Assembly (NCBI GenBank): GCA_027019885.1 | Contig: JALUWC010000382.1 | Span: forward strand, 1-8,500 | Length of the DNA stretch: 8,500 nucleotides | From: Geoglobus sp. | GTDB taxonomy: Archaea > Halobacteriota > Archaeoglobi > Archaeoglobales > Archaeoglobaceae | Reading direction: 5' to 3' | Shown here: positions 5,954 through 8,500 of the stretch, piece by piece | Layout: each line of letters opens with the position of its first letter | How positions within the stretch are numbered: the first letter of the stretch is position 1 | Notes under the pieces: model-generated | Seen by the model: only the letters and a program-made list of their open reading frames with translations | Told to the model about the DNA's origin: nothing | The model's database searches: none | Position numbers and translations under genes: made by a program

Positions 5954-6115
5954 GTGTTAATCCAGCAATCGTATCAGACTGTGAGGCATATTACTTAAAG
6001 TATTTACAGATATGAATGAAAAGGTAAATATAAACTTCATGAAATTTTGTCATGGTGAGTGAGAATAGCAGAAGAGATTCAGGAAAAGATTGAAATTTAC
6101 ATCCAGAACATGAAA
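5954..6115. other. Convergent intergenic gap with TATA-like element and imperfect inverted repeat
   Basis: TATTTAC (6001-6007) and GTAAATA (6024-6030) form a 7-bp inverted repeat. The right arm continues as GTAAATATAAAC, which reads as a TATA-like box on either strand. No poly-T terminator is evident for NIF3. On the plus strand the box is about 25 bp before ATG 6052. On the minus strand it would drive RNA antisense to the NIF3 3' end. Confidence 0.35.
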
Positions 6116-6229
6116 TCAGCTCAACAGCATACCCTTCCTGAAATGTACATCCGAGCATGTAAGTTTCTCAAAATCAAACCTCTTCCCGGAACTCAGCATT
6201 ACAGCCTGAAGCACCCTCTCTGTAAGTGA
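6059..6229 (+). CDS. Possible small ORF (56 codons), perhaps a decayed gene start
   Basis: GTG at 6059 opens a 56-residue frame beginning VRIAEEIQEKIEIYIQNMKS, a charged amphipathic helix that looks protein-like. From about residue 20 it runs antisense through the 3' end of the YkgJ-type gene, where its sequence is probably not under its own selection. An ATG at 6052 sits at leaderless distance from a TATA-like box but is out of frame, because GTGA is tandemly repeated at 6055-6062. Removing one copy would join ATG to this frame. It may be a real small overlapping gene, a frameshifted remnant, or chance. No family is recognised. Confidence 0.22.
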   Translation: MRIAEEIQEKIEIYIQNMKSAQQHTLPEMYIRACKFLKIKPLPGTQHYSLKHPLCK

Positions 6230-6577
6230 TTTCGATGGCTCTCCAGGAACAACATTCGGACAGAACGGATCGACATAAACGTAGAACTCCTCCCCACCAT
6301 ACTCAAAAAGTGCCATCTCATCTCCCCTTCTATGCACAGAAAATGGAAAAAGTCTGCATGAGAGGGGCTTTGAACTCTGTATCATGCAGAGGTTTCCGCT
6401 CTGAAATGGGCATCTTTTCCCGAATTTTCTGATGTAGTATTTCCCTCTTTTTTCAACCACAAATTGCTCTGGCATTTTCAGGTATTCGTAGTATGTGAGT
6501 TTTGGAGTGTAGGCCAAGCAGCATCTCCCGCATGCGTGGCATCTCCACTCTCTCACTTTCCTCCAGGGAAGCTTCAT
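6116..6577 (-). CDS. YkgJ/UPF0153-type cysteine-cluster protein, long form
   Basis: This 153-residue cytosolic protein has nine cysteines. The N-terminal block WRCHACGRCC (Cys13, 16, 19, 20) is the YkgJ family hallmark, followed by RCPF (Cys56), NLCMI (Cys64), LSCRLFPF (Cys74), DPFCPN (Cys106) and Cys141. The SCRLFPF and CPN elements make it a closer match to classic YkgJ proteins than the 98-residue one at 3094-3390. The family probably binds zinc or an Fe-S cluster; no reaction is known. The ATG at 6577 is divergent from the acyl-CoA synthetase beta gene. An A/T-rich element at 6596-6604 lies about 23 bp upstream, so the transcript may be leaderless. Confidence 0.87.
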   Translation of the reverse strand: MKLPWRKVREWRCHACGRCCLAYTPKLTYYEYLKMPEQFVVEKRGKYYIRKFGKRCPFQSGNLCMIQSSKPLSCRLFPFSVHRRGDEMALFEYGGEEFYVYVDPFCPNVVPGEPSKSLTERVLQAVMLSSGKRFDFEKLTCSDVHFRKGMLLS

Positions 6578-6595
6578 GATAATGTGTTGTCGGAA

Positions 6596-6604
6596 GTTAA
6601 AATT
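6596..6604 (-). promoter_or_regulatory. Weak TATA-like element of the long YkgJ gene
   Basis: AAATTTTAA on the minus strand is centred about 23 bp before ATG 6577. It is A/T-rich and correctly placed for a leaderless transcript, but a poor consensus match. Confidence 0.3.
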
Positions 6605-6625
6605 TTTGCCATGTCTGTGAAAAAT

Positions 6626-6638
6626 GTTTTAAATTTTG
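6626..6638 (+). promoter_or_regulatory. TATA-like element of the synthetase beta gene
   Basis: GTTTTAAATTTTG is centred near 6631, about 25 bp before the paired ATG codons at 6653 and 6656. This supports one of them as a leaderless start over the in-frame ATG at 6611. Confidence 0.4.
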
Positions 6639-6652
6639 AAAATTACAGAGGC

Positions 6653-7252
6653 ATGATGAAAGCGTTAAACCTCAAAGAATCTCTTGAGCTCCTCAAAGCC
6701 TATGACATACCTGTTGCTGAAACCTATTTTGTTGATTCCGAGGATGAACTTGAAAGAGTTGCTGAAAAACTCAGCTATCCTGTGGTGGTTAAACCCAATG
6801 TTCCAGAGCATAAAACTGAGATTGGTGTTTTTAAGAGTTTGAAAAACCTTGGAGAGGTCAGAGATGCTTTCAAATCCATAAATTCTGAGGTTGCAGTTCA
6901 GAGGATGATCGGTGGTTATGAAATACTCCTCGGTGCAAAGAATGATGGGCAGTTTGGAAATGTAATCGCTCTTGGAAGCGGAGGTATTTTTGCAGAGCTT
7001 TTTCAGGATGTATCATTCAGAATTTTGCCTGTAGGCAGAGCTGATTTTTACGAGATGCTGGAGGAGACAAAGCTTTCCAAGATTGCAGAAGGATTCAGAG
7101 GCTTTGAATTTGATGCTGAGGATCTTTTCAGAATTCTCAAAAATTTTGAAATGCTCGTAAATGAAGAGAATGTTATCGAGGCTGACATAAATCCTCTGAT
7201 GGCAAGCAAAAACCATATTGTTGCAGTGGACGCAAGAGTTATTCTCGGCTGA
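6653..7252 (+). CDS. ADP-forming acyl/acetyl-CoA synthetase, beta subunit (ATP-grasp)
   Basis: This 199-residue subunit binds nucleotide and phosphorylates ADP during conversion of acyl-CoA plus ADP and phosphate to acid, CoA and ATP. ATP-grasp_5 features are visible: helix ESLELLKAYDIPVAET (9-24), SYPVVVKPNVPEHKTEIGVF (41-60) with His53 in the place of the mobile-loop His of characterised enzymes (HKSDxGGV), GSGGIFAELFQDVSFRILP (about 120-138), and EADINPLMA near the C-terminus with the conserved Asp. The loop departs from HKSDxGGV, and the chain is shorter than the roughly 230 residues usual. The start at 6653 (or 6656) is chosen by the TATA-like box; an upstream ATG at 6611 is possible, and farther extension only runs antisense to the YkgJ gene. 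The 3' end overlaps the alpha gene tail to tail. Confidence 0.85.
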   Translation: MMKALNLKESLELLKAYDIPVAETYFVDSEDELERVAEKLSYPVVVKPNVPEHKTEIGVFKSLKNLGEVRDAFKSINSEVAVQRMIGGYEILLGAKNDGQFGNVIALGSGGIFAELFQDVSFRILPVGRADFYEMLEETKLSKIAEGFRGFEFDAEDLFRILKNFEMLVNEENVIEADINPLMASKNHIVAVDARVILG

Positions 7253-8500
7253 TTATCATTCCATAATCCCTCAGAGCCTTTAGACTTTTTACAGCAATTT
7301 CAGGAGTTGCATAGACTGGAATGCCATTTTCCTCAATTTTATTTTTCACATCATCCCATATGTCAGGAGGGTAGTTCAGACAGACTGTCATGGGCTTTTT
7401 CTTTCCTGCTTTGATTATGCTTTCAGCGGGCACCTCAAGGAAGTTCCCAGACCATGAGTATATATAATTCACAACCATACCATCAACGTTGGCATCCTCG
7501 GAGACTGCCTCTATCACCTCTCCGCAAATCTCGGGGTTGTTTGCAACAAAACCCAGATCAACGGGGTTCTCTCGGATTGTGTATGGTGGAAGGATTTCAT
7601 AGAGCTTTTCCTTCGTTTCTTTCGTAAATTCTGTCATTTTCAATCCTACCATTTCGCATGTATCGCTTGCTACCATTCCAAGCCCTGCAACTAAGGAAAC
7701 GACAGCAATTTTATCCCCATAAAGAGGTTTCTGCATAGATAATGCTTTGGCATAGGAAATCAGCTCTTCAAGACTTTCGGCAATAACTGCACCATGCTGT
7801 CTCAGAGCTGAAACGTAGATGCGATAGTCTCCGGCCATGCTCCCGGTGTGAGATATTGATGCCTTATTGGCTTTCTCAAACCTTCCTGCCTTCATCGCAA
7901 CAATGGGTTTTTTCAAATGCACATCCTTTATTTTCTCAAGCATCTTTCTGGGAGTGTCGATCCCCTCGATGTACAGCGCTATGGATCTGGTATTTTCATC
8001 ATCTGAAAGATACTCAAGCATTTCAGGAAAATCGACATTGAGCCTGTTCCCAAGCCCCACTATTTTGCTGAAACCAATTCCATGTCTCATTGCGTAAGGA
8101 ACGAGAAGGTGGCATATTCCACCACTCTGACTCACTAAAGCAATATCCCCTTTCCTGACCTTGAAAAGGGCTGGAGTGAAGCTGGCGTTTATCTCTGACT
8201 TGAGGTCTGTCATGCCAAATGTGTTCGGGCCTATGACAGCAGCATCAGCAGATTCGACAAGATCTTTAAGTTTTGAATGAAGCTCCTCACCATCTGAGAT
8301 TTCAGCCTCTTTAAAGCCGGCTGTTATTATGACGAAAGCTCTTGTCCCCCTATCTATGAATTTTTTAACCGTGTCATAAATGTGCTCTCGCGGAATGGCG
8401 AGAATCGCAAGCTCTGGAGTTTCAGGAATGCTTTCAGGATCTGGATAGGCTTTTAATCCAAAAATCCGATCCCTTGATGGATTTACCGGGTATATTCTGC
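7239..8500 (-). CDS. ADP-forming acyl/acetyl-CoA synthetase, alpha subunit (5' end outside window)
   Basis: The frame is open to the right edge, giving 419 residues plus a stop. The first glycine-rich CoA-binding strand, about 40 residues, is missing. What remains shows a CoA-binding Rossmann domain (IYPVNPSRD at the edge, ELAILAIPREHIYDTV, AFVIITAGFKE, VIGPNTFG). The first flavodoxin-like domain follows, with ALVSQSGG, VGLGNRLNVDFPEMLEYL and LYIEG. Next is SHTGSMAG with the presumed phosphohistidine, His217 in this fragment (codon 7848-7850), then the second flavodoxin-like domain to the end. The Glu of LYIEG lies 39 residues before that His, as Glu218 and His257 do in the Pyrococcus enzyme (from memory). 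No ATP-grasp domain follows, so this is a separate alpha subunit. The substrate could be acetyl-CoA or a longer or aryl acyl-CoA. Confidence 0.9.
   Translation of the reverse strand, partial: RIYPVNPSRDRIFGLKAYPDPESIPETPELAILAIPREHIYDTVKKFIDRGTRAFVIITAGFKEAEISDGEELHSKLKDLVESADAAVIGPNTFGMTDLKSEINASFTPALFKVRKGDIALVSQSGGICHLLVPYAMRHGIGFSKIVGLGNRLNVDFPEMLEYLSDDENTRSIALYIEGIDTPRKMLEKIKDVHLKKPIVAMKAGRFEKANKASISHTGSMAGDYRIYVSALRQHGAVIAESLEELISYAKALSMQKPLYGDKIAVVSLVAGLGMVASDTCEMVGLKMTEFTKETKEKLYEILPPYTIRENPVDLGFVANNPEICGEVIEAVSEDANVDGMVVNYIYSWSGNFLEVPAESIIKAGKKKPMTVCLNYPPDIWDDVKNKIEENGIPVYATPEIAVKSLKALRDYGMIISRE

Noticed and set aside
6464..6652. N-terminal extension of the synthetase beta gene
   Set aside because: Most of it is antisense to the YkgJ-type gene and resembles no ATP-grasp sequence. 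The TATA-like box and the family N-terminus favour the start at 6653 or 6656.
7239..8213. Alpha subunit gene starting at the ATG at 8213
   Set aside because: The frame is open upstream to 8498 and encodes a recognisable CoA-binding domain (for example ELAILAIPREHIYDTV and VIGPNTFG), so 8213 is an internal Met.
1..8500. CRISPR arrays, tRNA or rRNA genes, insertion sequences
   Set aside because: I saw no regularly spaced direct repeats, cloverleaf-like sequence, transposase motif or terminal inverted repeats.

Overview
The window looks like a piece of a euryarchaeal genome, most likely from the Archaeoglobales (Archaeoglobus-like). This is inferred from gene content and signals: an ADP-forming acyl/acetyl-CoA synthetase, an S-layer/NEW3-type exporter subunit, and A/T-rich TATA elements about 25 bp before start codons with little or no leader. 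Genes are very tightly packed. There are no rRNA or tRNA genes, no CRISPR array and no insertion sequence that I can recognise.

Region 1 (1-3077, minus strand) is one operon, read right to left: a TetR-family repressor, a secreted/anchored protein of four NEW3/CARDB-like Ig domains, a LolD/MacB-type ABC ATPase, and an FtsX/MacB-type permease cut by the window edge. Junctions are GTGA and ATGA overlaps and a 1-nt gap, so translation is probably coupled. A TetR-type palindrome fills the space between the TATA box and the start codon, which predicts autorepression of a leaderless operon.

Region 2 (3094-5160, minus strand) is a second, compact cluster: a MIP18/SufT-like Fe-S assembly protein, a DUF2249 protein, and a 12-helix membrane protein related to heme-copper oxidase subunit I. 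After a 98-bp gap with its own palindrome and TATA-like element comes a small YkgJ-type cysteine-cluster protein. The membrane protein is the highlight. It has three HxH motifs spaced exactly 123 residues apart, one per four-helix repeat, and lacks the di-histidine normally needed for the copper/iron B site. Together the genes suggest a metal-cofactor or nitric-oxide/redox module, but the function is not established.

Region 3 (5183-6229) has a NIF3-family dinuclear-metal protein on the plus strand, probably leaderless and divergent from region 2. A 162-bp convergent gap follows, containing a TATA-like element and a possible small or decayed ORF.

Region 4 (6116-8500) has a second, longer YkgJ-type protein on the minus strand, divergent from an ATP-grasp beta subunit of ADP-forming acyl-CoA synthetase on the plus strand. 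That gene converges on, and overlaps by 14 bp, the alpha subunit on the minus strand. The alpha reading frame runs open to the right edge of the window. The two subunits of one enzyme class are thus adjacent but on opposite strands.
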